A DNA stretch of 64,000 nucleotides, from positions 1-64,000 of the forward strand of contig JBOFGV010000048.1 in assembly GCA_051649305.1 (NCBI GenBank). The letters are read 5' to 3'. Below the pieces are notes generated by a model that searched no databases, was not told the DNA's origin, and was given only the letters and a program-made list of their open reading frames with translations. The stretch is from JADCCX01 sp051649305 (GTDB taxonomy: Bacteria; Pseudomonadota; Alphaproteobacteria; Rhizobiales; Beijerinckiaceae). Position 1 is the first letter of the stretch; the number at the start of each line of letters is the position of its first letter. This document shows positions 45,602 through 54,919 of this stretch, piece after piece. The position numbers were made by a program, and so were the translations under genes.

Positions 45602-45886
45602 ATGGCTATTCTTGTTGGCGTCGCGGCCGTAATGGGTCTGGCGTGCGCCTTTCGCGTTCGGTTGGCAGCATTCGCCGCAATTGCGATTGCTGTTGCAGCC
45701 AGTGCCGCTTTGGCTGCCGGTTTTGGATTGCTGCCGGGCGACCATAGTGCCTTGTGGTCGGGGTTCGTCGCAACCCTGGCAGTGCAGCTGGGATATGTTG
45801 CTGGCATCTTCCTGCGCTTTGCTGTCCCTTTTGGCGCAGGCGGCGGTGACGAGCGCGCACCCTCGACCGCCCTGTCCCAGCGCTGA
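45602..45886 (+). CDS. Small membrane protein, possibly an ExoX-like exopolysaccharide repressor
   Basis: A 94-residue protein with three hydrophobic stretches (residues about 1-17, 21-44 and 50-73). The last stretch (LWSGFVATLAVQLGYVAGIF) resembles the conserved end of ExoX/PsiA/SyrA-type proteins, which lower exopolysaccharide output by acting on the ExoY-type transferase. The small size and location beside exoY support this, but similarity in such short proteins is weak. It is the only + strand gene between the two leftward units. Confidence 0.5.
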   Translation: MAILVGVAAVMGLACAFRVRLAAFAAIAIAVAASAALAAGFGLLPGDHSALWSGFVATLAVQLGYVAGIFLRFAVPFGAGGGDERAPSTALSQR

Positions 45887-45947
45887 AACTGGCAGGTTGT
45901 CGCAAGCTTGGCGTCAACCATTTGAAGATTGATCTCAAAAGAAGTGA

Positions 45948-47132
45948 TCATTGGCGCGCGACCCATCGTGAAAGCAGTCCTGCGGTCTGCTCACGGAAGG
46001 CAACTTCCGAGAATTGATTTGCGTGGAGAATGATCCCTTGTGGATCAACTGACATCCGGTCCATCCGCTCGAGGCCATCAATCAGCGACTCAACAGTCTG
46101 CTCCTCGAAAAACAATCCGCTCAGATTTTCAACCACCGTCTCCTTCGCACCACCGCGGGCATAGGCCAGCACAGGCCGCCCGCTGGCCATCGCCTCAACC
46201 GGTACAATTCCAAAATCCTCCTCGCCAGGAAAGACAAGAGCGCGACAATGCGCGTAGTGATCGCGCAGGACGTCGAAGGGCTGCGGGCCAAGAACGCTCA
46301 CTGTTGGCCCCGCCAGACGCTGGATCGCTGGCAACATCTCGCCACCACCAATCACGACCAGCTTCCGGCCCAGCCTGTTGAAGGCCTCAACCGCAAGATC
46401 CGGGCGCTTGTACCCCACGAGCTCACCAGCCATCAGGTGGAAATCGCCCAGCTGATCTGCCGGAACCGGAGCAAAGTCCGTGACGCTGACCGGCGGATGG
46501 ATCACATGTGCGCCGCGATGATAGTACCGGTTGATCCGTTGCCGAACGTTGTGCGAATTGGCAATATAGCGGTCGACCCGTGTCGATGAGACAGCATCCC
46601 AGTTCCGGACATAGTGTGAAAGCGGTGCCATGGCCAACCGCTTCAACAGGCCCTGCTGCTCGCGGTAGTCATGGTACATATTCCAGATATAGCGCATTGG
46701 CGAATGGCAGTAGCAGGCATGCAAGGCTCCGGGCGGTGGTATGATGCCCTTGGCAGGGCCGGACTCGCTGCTGATAATGAGGTCATATCCACGCAGGTCC
46801 AACTGCTCGAGAGCCATCGGCATCAGTGGCAAGTAGGATTTGTAGTTCTGTTTTGGTCTCGGAAGACGGCTGATGAAGCTTGTGGTGACTTTGTGGCTGC
46901 GGATAAGCGGCGAGACAGCCTCGGGATCATAGACATGTGTGAAGATATCAGCTTGAGGAAAAAGCCTGCACAGCGATTCAACAACCTTCTCGCCGCCGCG
47001 CATCGTCACAAACCAGTAATGGACGATCGCTACGCGTAGCCCGCTGAGCGCTGTGCGTGCGAGAGGAGAAGAACCCTCCACACGTGCAAAAGGTTCAGCC
47101 GACCGAAGCCTTAGAATCTGCGCCATACCCAA
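45948..47132 (-). CDS. Glycosyltransferase family 4 protein
   Basis: A 394-residue GT-B enzyme; ATG 47126 is a possible start two codons inside. The N-terminal IVHYWFVTMRGGEKVVESL near residue 35 is an acceptor-domain loop, CYCHSPMRYIWNMYHDY is typical of EPS mannosyl- or glucosyl-transferases of this group, and EEDFGIVPVEAMASGRPVLAY near residue 300 holds the E-x7-E donor site. It probably extends the lipid-linked repeat unit. Confidence 0.9.
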   Translation of the reverse strand: MGMAQILRLRSAEPFARVEGSSPLARTALSGLRVAIVHYWFVTMRGGEKVVESLCRLFPQADIFTHVYDPEAVSPLIRSHKVTTSFISRLPRPKQNYKSYLPLMPMALEQLDLRGYDLIISSESGPAKGIIPPPGALHACYCHSPMRYIWNMYHDYREQQGLLKRLAMAPLSHYVRNWDAVSSTRVDRYIANSHNVRQRINRYYHRGAHVIHPPVSVTDFAPVPADQLGDFHLMAGELVGYKRPDLAVEAFNRLGRKLVVIGGGEMLPAIQRLAGPTVSVLGPQPFDVLRDHYAHCRALVFPGEEDFGIVPVEAMASGRPVLAYARGGAKETVVENLSGLFFEEQTVESLIDGLERMDRMSVDPQGIILHANQFSEVAFREQTAGLLSRWVARQ

Positions 47133-47354
47133 CCCTCATAATCTGGCATAAAATCTGCATACGTCACCCTTAATATCCTTACTAAAATACTAAAAATCTG
47201 AACTGTCAATTTAAAATTTCGCAATTGCAGCATAGACGCCTTAAAAATATAGTGTTAAAAATAAAATAGGTGCAAAATCAATGATTTTGCTCTTTAGAGA
47301 GGCTTTTGTCATAGATATAAAATATTTCGTCTTCTAGTAAAACGGAGTAGCTTG

Positions 47355-48059
47355 ATGATAGTATCTTCATTTGACGTTTTTGATACAATTTTGCTACGTA
47401 ATTTATACTGTGAGAAAAGAAATTTTTATTATTTTTCAAAACTTGCCGCAAATTCCCTAACAGCTGCAGGCAGGCCCGTTTCGCCATCTCAAGTGCTCCG
47501 GGCAAGGCGAGAAGCCCAAATCTTGAGCTATCGCGCCCTCGAACTGCAGGAACCACAGGCAGACCTGTCAGCAGAAACAATTGCTGCACTGCAATGTAAA
47601 TTGCTCAACCTGCCGGCAGAATGCGCTGAAATTCTTGCCGCGGCAGAGCTGGAAGCTGAGTGCAAGGGCCTGCGGCCCAACACGTCGCTTCTTGGACAGA
47701 TGGAGTCACGAAGGCAGACTGGCCATCGGTTGATCGCTATCAGTGATACCTATCTGTCCGCATCCAATCTTGCCACGCTGTTCCAGCGCGTGATTGGCAG
47801 GACACCTGTCGAAGCCATTTATACCAGCGCTGACCTCGGGGCGACCAAGCGTTCCGGCAAACTCTTCAAACTCGTTCTCGAGCGTGAAGGGATTCCGGCT
47901 CACGCACTGTTTCATACCGGAGACGACTGGACAGCAGATGTTGCCATGCCGCGCAAGGCGGGAGCATCAGGTTCATTCCGTCCGCGTATGGCGGCGTATC
48001 GGCTCGCACGCCGGTGCGATGCAGCTCTGTTTCGGCTGAAACATGGAGCGATGCCATGA
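47355..48059 (+). CDS. HAD-superfamily hydrolase-like protein of the exopolysaccharide cluster
   Basis: ATG 47355 has GGAG at 47344-47347. The product of about 234 residues has all HAD motifs: FDVFDT at residues 6-11 (nucleophile D7, acid D10), ISDTY near 130, a lysine in ATKRSGK near 160 and GDDWTADV near 190. The FDVFDT subtype is found in capsule and cell-wall loci, usually fused to a second domain. Here that second domain is encoded by the next gene with a 4-nt overlap. The first 60 codons are AT-rich compared with neighbours. Confidence 0.8.
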   Translation: MIVSSFDVFDTILLRNLYCEKRNFYYFSKLAANSLTAAGRPVSPSQVLRARREAQILSYRALELQEPQADLSAETIAALQCKLLNLPAECAEILAAAELEAECKGLRPNTSLLGQMESRRQTGHRLIAISDTYLSASNLATLFQRVIGRTPVEAIYTSADLGATKRSGKLFKLVLEREGIPAHALFHTGDDWTADVAMPRKAGASGSFRPRMAAYRLARRCDAALFRLKHGAMP

Positions 48060-49339
48060 ATACCTTCAACCGTTCAGCACTGGTCACTTTCGAGGAGCTG
48101 CCGTCAGGCCCTTCCAGCGCAGCTGCCAACAGTGCAGATGACATCAGGTTTGGGCGCGAGGTGCTTGGCCCTGTCTTCGCTGAGTTCGCCTTGCGCCTTT
48201 GGACGGCGCTCTCTGCAATCCCGCATCCGAAAGAAACGAAGCTATTGTTCTGCGCACGTGGCGGGCTCCGCCTCCGGCTTGTCTACGAACGTTTCCTTGC
48301 GAGCACCAGGCTGGAAAGCCCTGTTGCCCTTGATGACCTGATGATCTCGCGCGTCGTTGCAGCGCGCGGAGCGGTCCTGGCTGGTTCGCAAGCCGCCGAA
48401 GAGGAAATCGCGCGTGAATTCCAGGGCGACACGATGCGAAGGGTCGCACAGGCGCTCACCGCTGCGCAGTCATCCATGGAGCTGTATGCCCCCACCGCAT
48501 TGCTCGATGCCATTCTCACACCTGCCCGCCTTCGTGAGCTGATATTCAAGGCTGGCGGTGGACTGACACCGGCCGGCGAAGCTGTGCGAGAACAGCACTT
48601 TCTTTTCTTGCAGCACCTGTCGGATATCCGCGCCGGAGCCAGCCACGTTGTGCTGGCCGATACCGGTCTCTATGGCAGCACGCTCCGCATGATCGAGCAC
48701 GGCGTTCCAAACATCAACTGGAGCTGTCTATTGTTCGCGCGCTGCAACTATAAAGGGTTCGACACATCCCATTTCGCACGCACTGTCGGTCTTTCAGTCG
48801 AAAGTGAGCGCTATTCTCCATTTGAACCACGCACTGCAACATTACGGTACTGGCAGTTTTTCGAACACCTGCTGGAGCCAGCACTGCCGAGTGTTCGTCG
48901 CTTTGATAACGGTGAGATGGGGGTGCACTCCAATCTACAGATTGATGGGTGGCACGCCCTTGTACACCCGCAACCAGCAGAAAGCGGCCTGTTTGCAGGA
49001 TTGCTTCATTATCTGGACCATCTCGACTCCAGCCGGCTGGCCGACATCTTTGACGATGCGGCGGAAGCCTGGCGCAAGCTGCATCACAGCTTCGTATGGC
49101 CAACCCGCGCCGAGGCACACGCCTTGGCAATCGGCGAACGCTCACGTGACTTTGGAAGGTCGGACAGCGTTGCGGCAAACACAACGCAGCATGCGGGCTT
49201 CCGGCAGCGGTTCTCTGCGCTGCGCGGCAGCCTTTGGCGTGAGGGAGCTGCTGCTGCCCATTTTCCGCTGTCGAGGCTGCTTGTGCAGACAGGTCTGCAG
49301 GCCTTTCATCTCTCGCGGTTCATGCGTGGGCGGAGATAG
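48056..49339 (+). CDS. Unknown protein resembling the C-terminal partner domain of FDVFDT-type HAD proteins
   Basis: A 427-residue soluble protein starting at ATG 48056 inside the HAD stop region. The N-terminal segment GREVLGPVFAEFALRLWTAL followed by LLFCARGGLRLRLVYERFL resembles the region that follows the HAD domain in long capsular HAD proteins (there usually reading like 'ARDGY'). VVLADTGLYGSTLRMIEHG near residue 205 looks like a phosphate- or nucleotide-binding loop, as in phosphoribosyltransferases. The function is unknown; the coupled HAD gene suggests that the two act as one enzyme. Confidence 0.65.
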   Translation: MNTFNRSALVTFEELPSGPSSAAANSADDIRFGREVLGPVFAEFALRLWTALSAIPHPKETKLLFCARGGLRLRLVYERFLASTRLESPVALDDLMISRVVAARGAVLAGSQAAEEEIAREFQGDTMRRVAQALTAAQSSMELYAPTALLDAILTPARLRELIFKAGGGLTPAGEAVREQHFLFLQHLSDIRAGASHVVLADTGLYGSTLRMIEHGVPNINWSCLLFARCNYKGFDTSHFARTVGLSVESERYSPFEPRTATLRYWQFFEHLLEPALPSVRRFDNGEMGVHSNLQIDGWHALVHPQPAESGLFAGLLHYLDHLDSSRLADIFDDAAEAWRKLHHSFVWPTRAEAHALAIGERSRDFGRSDSVAANTTQHAGFRQRFSALRGSLWREGAAAAHFPLSRLLVQTGLQAFHLSRFMRGRR

Positions 49340-49341
49340 CG

Positions 49342-50460
49342 ATGCGCATCCTTCACCTCACAAACCACTGCGCCGATGTTGGAAACGGCATCATGAATGT
49401 CGCGGTCGACCTCGCCTGTGAGCAGCGAGCGCTAGGACATGACGTGGCATTTGCAAGTGGTGGCGGGAGCTTCGAGCGATTGCTGGAGCGGCAGGGTGTT
49501 CCCCATGTGACAATCATTCAGGAGTGGCGCAATCCGTTGCGGCTTCCAGCCGCTCTTTTTGCGCTGCACCGCATCGTGCGTCATTTCAAACCAGATATCA
49601 TCCATGCGCATATGATGACCGGGGCCGTTCTCGGGCGCCTTGTGCGAACGCTTCCAGGCGGCGGCAAGATGCGCCTCATCACCACTGTACACAATGAGTG
49701 GCAGAAAACAGCCAAGGTCATGATCCTTGGAGATCGTGTGATTGCCGTCAGTGCTGCCGTCTCCGCCCAGATGGCAGCACGAGGCATTCCTGCCCGTAAG
49801 CTCTCCATCGTCCGAAACGGCGCAACAGGCTCGGTTCGCCGCACCAAGGCACGGGTAGAGGGTGACACTGTCCTGCGACGTCCTGCTATTCTGACAGTGT
49901 GCGGGCTCTACGAGCGCAAGGGCGTGCGCGCGTTGATAGACGCCTTTGCATCGCTTGCAGAGCGACGCCCTTCGGCCATGCTTTACATCGCGGGCGATGG
50001 GCCGGACGCGCAAGCCTTCCGTTCCCACGCCTCAGCCACACCCTTCGCAGATCGCATCCACTTTCTTGGTTTCCAGCCAAGACCACACCTCCTGATGGCG
50101 CAAGCCGACATCTTTGTGCTCGCATCCCGCAGTGAACCCTTTGGCCTTGTCCTGGCAGAGGCCCGCGAGGCAAAAGCCGCCATTGTCGGTACAAATGTTG
50201 GCGGCATACCTGAGGTGCTCGAAGACGGTGCAGCAGGCATTCTCGTCCCGCCCAATGATCCTGCTGCGCTCGCTTTGGCCCTGACGCGCCTGCTTGACGA
50301 TCCTGCGGAGCAGGCAATGTGGAGCGAGCGGGCAAGCGCCAATCTGGGATGGCTTTCAGTTCGCCGCATGGCCGAGGAGACGCTGAACATTTATCGAGAG
50401 GTGCTCGCCCATGAGCCCGGCGGAAGCACAGCTTTGGCGAGCGGCAGCCATGCAGGGTAG
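49342..50460 (+). CDS. Glycosyltransferase family 4 protein
   Basis: A 372-residue GT-B enzyme starting 2 bp after the preceding stop. The acceptor domain begins ILHLTNHCADVGNGIMNVAV; the donor domain contains LTVCGLYERKGVRALIDAF near residue 190 and SEPFGLVLAEAREAKAAIVG near 270 with the E-x7-E pair. It overlaps the flippase gene. Confidence 0.9.
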   Translation: MRILHLTNHCADVGNGIMNVAVDLACEQRALGHDVAFASGGGSFERLLERQGVPHVTIIQEWRNPLRLPAALFALHRIVRHFKPDIIHAHMMTGAVLGRLVRTLPGGGKMRLITTVHNEWQKTAKVMILGDRVIAVSAAVSAQMAARGIPARKLSIVRNGATGSVRRTKARVEGDTVLRRPAILTVCGLYERKGVRALIDAFASLAERRPSAMLYIAGDGPDAQAFRSHASATPFADRIHFLGFQPRPHLLMAQADIFVLASRSEPFGLVLAEAREAKAAIVGTNVGGIPEVLEDGAAGILVPPNDPAALALALTRLLDDPAEQAMWSERASANLGWLSVRRMAEETLNIYREVLAHEPGGSTALASGSHAG

Positions 50461-51991
50461 GTTCGTTCGCAATTCCATTTTCAGCGCGGTCGCAGGTATA
50501 ACGACAGCCCTCGGCGGTTTCATTTCGATGGTGCTCGTGGCGCGGCTGGTTGGCGTCGAGGGAACCGGGATCGTATCCTATGCCCTCTGGATCGCACTTG
50601 TTTCAGTCACGATTGCGGAGCTTGGATTCTTTGCGACACTCACACGCTATCTTCCGGAGCTGAAAGCGCGCGGCGACAGCGCCGAGGCAGACCACCTTGT
50701 CCGACGCCTCCTGAACTACGCCGCTGCAGCGACAGCAACGCTCTGCCTTGCATTCACCGGCTTCGGTGGGTGGCTGTGGCTGCACCAGCCGTCGCAGCCC
50801 GCAACGGTGTGGCAAGCGGCTCCTGCCATCTGGGTGCTTGTTGCTGTGCTTGTGGCTCTGCAGGGCGCTGCCAATTTTGCGACCGGATATCTGCGCGGTA
50901 TGCAGCAGTTTGACCATGTCGCGCGCCTTGCAGTCTTCGGCTCCGGGCTGCAGATCGCTGGTGTGATTACAGGATCTTTCGGCGGCTATCTTGGCGCGCT
51001 CGCCGGCTATGCGGCTGGAAGCGCGCTTCAGGCAGCGGCCCTTCTCTCCACGCGCAGGCTTCCGGCCGGACCGGTTGCTGACGCACTGGCGGCCCGCGTA
51101 CGCCGCTTCGCTGGCTTCGCCTGGGTTGGCTCAATTGCATCCACGATCGTCTGGACACGCCTTGAGCTGTTCTTCCTTGAACGCTCCTTCGGGGCCGCTG
51201 CAGTTGGCCTCTATGCCGTGGCTCTCACCTTCGCAAATCTCGCGTCCCAGGGGCCCATGCTGCTGACGGGGGCGATGCTGCCATTCTTTTCAGAGCATTT
51301 CGGCCGTGACCACGATGCTGAAGCGCGCCTCCATGCGGAGAAGATTCTCGCCTCCGGAACACGGGTGATCGCCTTCCTGGCATTTCCCGCCTGCCTTGGC
51401 CTGGCGGCGATTACTCCGTCCCTCCTCCCGATGGTCTACGGAGCCGGTTTTGCAGGCGCTACACCCGCTGCAATCATTACACTTGTCGCGGCAGCTATCG
51501 GTGCTGCAGGCTCGGTTGGATCCCATCTGATCTACGGCAACGACCGCAGCGATGTGATCCTTTATGTGAATGCCATCGGAGCCGTGCTGTTGATTGTCGC
51601 CGGACTGACGGCGATCCCAGCCTTTGGTGTGGAAGGCGCTGCCTGGTCCCGCGCAGTGGTGCATACACTGCTTGTCGGGATGGGAATCTGGTTCATCACA
51701 CAGCGGATCGGATTCAAGATGCCTGTTGCCGGTCTCTTCAGGCTTTTCACTGCCGCAGCCCTTGCAGCCCTTCCGGCAGCCTTCATCGCATATCATGTCG
51801 CCGGAGTGGTCGGGATATGCGTTGCTCTTGCGGCGACTGCGCTGACCTACCCGCTTGCGACACGCCTTCTTCGTGGTCTGGCACCGCAAGATGCAGAGTA
51901 TCTGGCGGCAGTCGCGCGCAAGGCACCACCGTTTATGGCCCGCGCTGCCGAAGTGACAGTGCGATGGATCGCAAGGGCAGAACGGACATGA
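50450..51991 (+). CDS. Wzx-like polysaccharide flippase (lipid-linked oligosaccharide translocase)
   Basis: A membrane protein of about 513 residues with 12-14 hydrophobic segments, of the MATE-like oligosaccharide flippase superfamily (NSIFSAVAGITTALGGFISM, then VLVARLVGVEGTGIVSYALW). ATG 50450 gives an 11-nt overlap with the glycosyltransferase gene; an ATG at 50411 would give 526 residues and a longer overlap. It should move the undecaprenyl-linked repeat to the periplasm for the Wzy-like polymerase. Confidence 0.87.
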   Translation: MQGRFVRNSIFSAVAGITTALGGFISMVLVARLVGVEGTGIVSYALWIALVSVTIAELGFFATLTRYLPELKARGDSAEADHLVRRLLNYAAAATATLCLAFTGFGGWLWLHQPSQPATVWQAAPAIWVLVAVLVALQGAANFATGYLRGMQQFDHVARLAVFGSGLQIAGVITGSFGGYLGALAGYAAGSALQAAALLSTRRLPAGPVADALAARVRRFAGFAWVGSIASTIVWTRLELFFLERSFGAAAVGLYAVALTFANLASQGPMLLTGAMLPFFSEHFGRDHDAEARLHAEKILASGTRVIAFLAFPACLGLAAITPSLLPMVYGAGFAGATPAAIITLVAAAIGAAGSVGSHLIYGNDRSDVILYVNAIGAVLLIVAGLTAIPAFGVEGAAWSRAVVHTLLVGMGIWFITQRIGFKMPVAGLFRLFTAAALAALPAAFIAYHVAGVVGICVALAATALTYPLATRLLRGLAPQDAEYLAAVARKAPPFMARAAEVTVRWIARAERT

Positions 51992-52034
51992 GCAGAGCGA
52001 AACAGGTGAAGGAAAAACCCGACAGGAGCAGCGC

Positions 52035-52892
52035 ATGATTATCAGGCAGTCAGGGACCCTATACAAGAAGATCAATCGTGCCGCAGTCCTGATAGGACTG
52101 CTCGCAGTGTCTGCAGCTGGGGCTATATGGACCTATCAGACTTACGGGCACGCCCAGGCAGAGGCAGCAGGCAACCAGCTGGATCTCTCAGGCTTCCGTC
52201 TTACCTTCAGCGAGGAGTTCAACGATCTGGACGTTTCAGCATGGGGTCCAGGCACACGCTGGATAGCGCATACGCCATGGTACGGCGACTTTGGCGACGC
52301 GCAATTCGCCGACCCTGTGCCTGGATTTCCGTTCGTGATCGAGGATGGAATCCTGCGGATCGAGGCGCGGAAGGGAGAGGACGGGAAATGGCGGACGGGG
52401 CTGCTGGCCTCGACTGACCCCAAAGGCGCTGGCTTCACACAACAGTACGGCTATTTCGAAATGAGCGCCAAACTGCCGTCAGGCGTTGGCGTCTGGCCGG
52501 CCTTCTGGCTGATCGCCAACAAGGAGCCCAATTCCTCTGCGGAGATCGACATACTCGAGCACTACGGTGTTGGCCCGCAGCATTACGAGTCGGTCGTGCA
52601 CGTCTGGCCGAAAGAAGGGCGGGGCCGTCAGCATAAAGAGCGCATCGTTCACGACATTCCACTGGGGTCACTCTACGACCGCTTCAACACCTTTGGAGCA
52701 CTGGTCGAAGCGGACTGGATCACCTTCTACTTCAATCGCAAACCAATGGGGCGGGTAGCGACCCCACCGGAGCATCATCATCCCATGTTCATCCTTCTCA
52801 ACCTCGCTATTGGTGGCGGCTGGCCGATCGACAAAACGCCGAGCCCATCCTTCATGTATGTCGACTATGTCCGGGTTTGGGCCCGTAACTGA
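52035..52892 (+). CDS. Secreted glycoside hydrolase family 16 (ExoK-like endo-glycanase)
   Basis: A 285-residue protein with an N-terminal hydrophobic segment (residues about 17-35) as signal or anchor. The GH16 catalytic motif EIDILEHYG is intact near residue 170 and is preceded by GVWPAFWLIA. The C-terminal FMYVDYVRVWA is typical. ExoK enzymes cut nascent succinoglycan-like polymer to adjust its length, a likely role here. The next gene begins 1 bp after its stop. Confidence 0.9.
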   Translation: MIIRQSGTLYKKINRAAVLIGLLAVSAAGAIWTYQTYGHAQAEAAGNQLDLSGFRLTFSEEFNDLDVSAWGPGTRWIAHTPWYGDFGDAQFADPVPGFPFVIEDGILRIEARKGEDGKWRTGLLASTDPKGAGFTQQYGYFEMSAKLPSGVGVWPAFWLIANKEPNSSAEIDILEHYGVGPQHYESVVHVWPKEGRGRQHKERIVHDIPLGSLYDRFNTFGALVEADWITFYFNRKPMGRVATPPEHHHPMFILLNLAIGGGWPIDKTPSPSFMYVDYVRVWARN

Positions 52893-52893
52893 G

Positions 52894-53715
52894 ATGTGGA
52901 TGCCAGACCTCATCCGCCTGTATCGCGGCCTGCAGCGCCGCTACGCCCGCAGCTTCGGCAACCTTTCCGACAAGGTTGCCTATGACGCTTTCGACCGGCC
53001 GCAATTCGCCTATGGCATCTACCATGCGGCGCTGCAGGCGAAAGCGCTTGGCCTCAACGGTTTCTCGGTAATCGAGTTTGGTGTCGCCGGAGGCAGCGGC
53101 CTTGTCGCGATGGAAGCAATCGCCGAAACGATTGGTGCGGCGACAGACCTCACGATCGACGTCTACGGCTTTGACACCGGTGAAGGTCAACCACCACCTG
53201 TCGACTACCGCGACGCTCCCTTCATCTGGACTTCGGGCCAGTTTCGCATGGATCAGAACAAGCTGAAGGCACAGCTGAAACGGGCAACGCTCGTCATTGG
53301 CGACGTGAAGCATTCGGCAAAGACCTTCATGGAAATCTACAACCCGAAACCAATCGGCTTTATCTCTTTCGACATGGACTACTATTCATCCACAGTGGAC
53401 GCGTTCCATCTGTTCAACGCCGGTCACGCTGCATTCCTGCCGCGTGCCTTTTGCTACTTTGACGACCTCGTTGGCGACGACCACGAGCTGCATTGCGAGT
53501 GGACAGGCGAATTGCTGGCGATCAACGAGTTCAATGCAGCCCATCCGATGATGAAGCTTGCGCCTGTTCACGGCCTGGCGCTGAAGCGAGCCATCCCGGA
53601 CCACTGGCACATCAAGACCTATGTGCTGCACCGGTTTGAACATCCAAGCTATTCGACTTTCATCAATCCCAAAGGTGACTGGCAGCTCCCCCTTGTGACA
53701 AGGCAAGGCCAATGA
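52894..53715 (+). CDS. Putative class I SAM-dependent methyltransferase (TylF-like)
   Basis: ATG 52894 (or 52900) yields about 273 residues. FSVIEFGVAGGSGLVAMEAI near residue 55 resembles a SAM-binding first motif, VYGFDTGEGQPPPVDYR the next strand, and VIGDVKHSAKTFMEI with GFISFDMDYYSSTVDAFHLF the catalytic region, as in TylF/macrocin-type O-methyltransferases. The neighbouring genes suggest that it modifies a sugar of the polymer. The assignment is from motif shape only. Confidence 0.6.
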   Translation: MWMPDLIRLYRGLQRRYARSFGNLSDKVAYDAFDRPQFAYGIYHAALQAKALGLNGFSVIEFGVAGGSGLVAMEAIAETIGAATDLTIDVYGFDTGEGQPPPVDYRDAPFIWTSGQFRMDQNKLKAQLKRATLVIGDVKHSAKTFMEIYNPKPIGFISFDMDYYSSTVDAFHLFNAGHAAFLPRAFCYFDDLVGDDHELHCEWTGELLAINEFNAAHPMMKLAPVHGLALKRAIPDHWHIKTYVLHRFEHPSYSTFINPKGDWQLPLVTRQGQ

Positions 53716-53784
53716 CTATCAGCATGGTGCGAGGCCTGACAGGGGTACGGTTCCTTCAGCACCCAACGAGTCACGGCATTACAA

Positions 53785-54048
53785 GTGAAGCCCGGTGCCC
53801 GGCTTTCAATGCAAAAACACTTTCATGGTGCAGAGCACAGGATTGTTGTCAAAGGGGCGGCTGAAGTCACAGTCGGCGAGACCATTGAGCTCAGTCATGA
53901 GAACGAAGGCATCTACGTTCTGATTGGGTCAGTGCACAGGCCTCACAATCCTGGAAAAATTGCCCTCGAAATGATCGAGGTTCAGGTAGGCAGCCATACC
54001 GGGGAGGACGATATCATCCGGATAGAGGACATTTATGCACGCAGTTGA
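53785..54048 (+). pseudogene. Fragment of ManC: C-terminal phosphomannose-isomerase cupin of a GMP-PMI protein
   Basis: This 87-codon frame (GTG 53785) matches the end of bifunctional mannose-1-phosphate guanylyltransferase/phosphomannose isomerase: KPGARLSMQKHFHGAEHRIV, then VLIGSVHRPHNPGKI and GEDDIIRIEDIYARS. The same frame shows weaker similarity upstream to about 53740 (GSF...RVTALQ) before a stop. The roughly 350-residue nucleotidyltransferase part is missing. It is either a remnant of a lost GDP-mannose gene or a stand-alone cupin domain. Confidence 0.75.
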
Positions 54049-54394
54049 TGTTGCGTTGAAGAAACGGCCGCTTATCATAACGGCGTATATCCATACATTA
54101 ACACATTAATCGCCGTCATCATCCTGCTCATTCCACGTCCCATAATGTTGCCTTATCGGGCGTTTTCGAGAAGTCATGGCAGCGCGTCCGACACAAGCCT
54201 TTTTCACGCTGGAAAAGCCCTCTGGTCGCGCTCTGTGGCACCAGTCAGCGCAATCCGATCGCAGCACGACGATACAGCTGTCGCGAAAAACGTCTTGGCG
54301 GCATTGCCCTGCTATGGATAGCATAGCCGCGATCCGCCTTATACATCGACAGGATTACCGTTGTTTTCTCCCTACCACGGCGCTTTGATACAAC
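54049..54394. other. Intergenic stretch without a recognisable gene
   Basis: About 345 bp between the ManC fragment and the convergent toxin gene. Short open frames exist, but none has a good start or family features. It marks the boundary between the polysaccharide locus and the plasmid-maintenance region. Confidence 0.55.
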
Positions 54395-54919
54395 CTATGT
54401 CCAGGACGACTGATCAACAGGCAAGCGCCCGTCAGGATCATGAACCCGAACACATTTCGGGTCGCCAAGATTGGCATTGAATATGACCAGGTTGGTTCCT
54501 CCCGCATGTTGCAGCGAAGGGAACAGCAGGCCGTTGTATCCTGCGATGATGAGACTGTCTGACAGACGCCAGGATGGAGGGATTTTCTTTTCAAGGCGAT
54601 TGATCTTGCGCCAGTTGCAGTCCCATTCAGCCCATTCGGGCAACCATACTGTGGGATCAAAGCCTGCCGACAGATCGGCCACGCGATCAAGCGATACGAG
54701 ATAAGCGGCAAGAGTGGCAGGAGGCGCGATAGAGGCACCCTGTCGATATTCATCGAGCGCTGTCTGTGGTGCCCGCGAAAGGTACAGCGCTTCAACGCCG
54801 GGACGATTGAAACGACCGCCGTCTGCGGCTGCCCCTGCACCACTCAATGGAATGAAAGCCCACTTTGGTGTGAGACAGCGATAAAAAACCTCGTCTGGCC
54901 CAAGCCGGACAAGCTTCAT
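54395..54919 (-). CDS. RES-domain toxin
   Basis: A 174-residue protein with the RES pattern: FYRCLTPKWAF near residue 12, GGRFNRPGVEALYLS near 34-48, TALDEY near 54 and a late serine in LLFPSLQHAGGTNLVIF. RES toxins degrade NAD+ in the cytosol. It overlaps the Xre-type antitoxin gene by 4 nt and is downstream of it, the normal order of such pairs. Confidence 0.9.
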   Translation of the reverse strand: MKLVRLGPDEVFYRCLTPKWAFIPLSGAGAAADGGRFNRPGVEALYLSRAPQTALDEYRQGASIAPPATLAAYLVSLDRVADLSAGFDPTVWLPEWAEWDCNWRKINRLEKKIPPSWRLSDSLIIAGYNGLLFPSLQHAGGTNLVIFNANLGDPKCVRVHDPDGRLPVDQSSWT

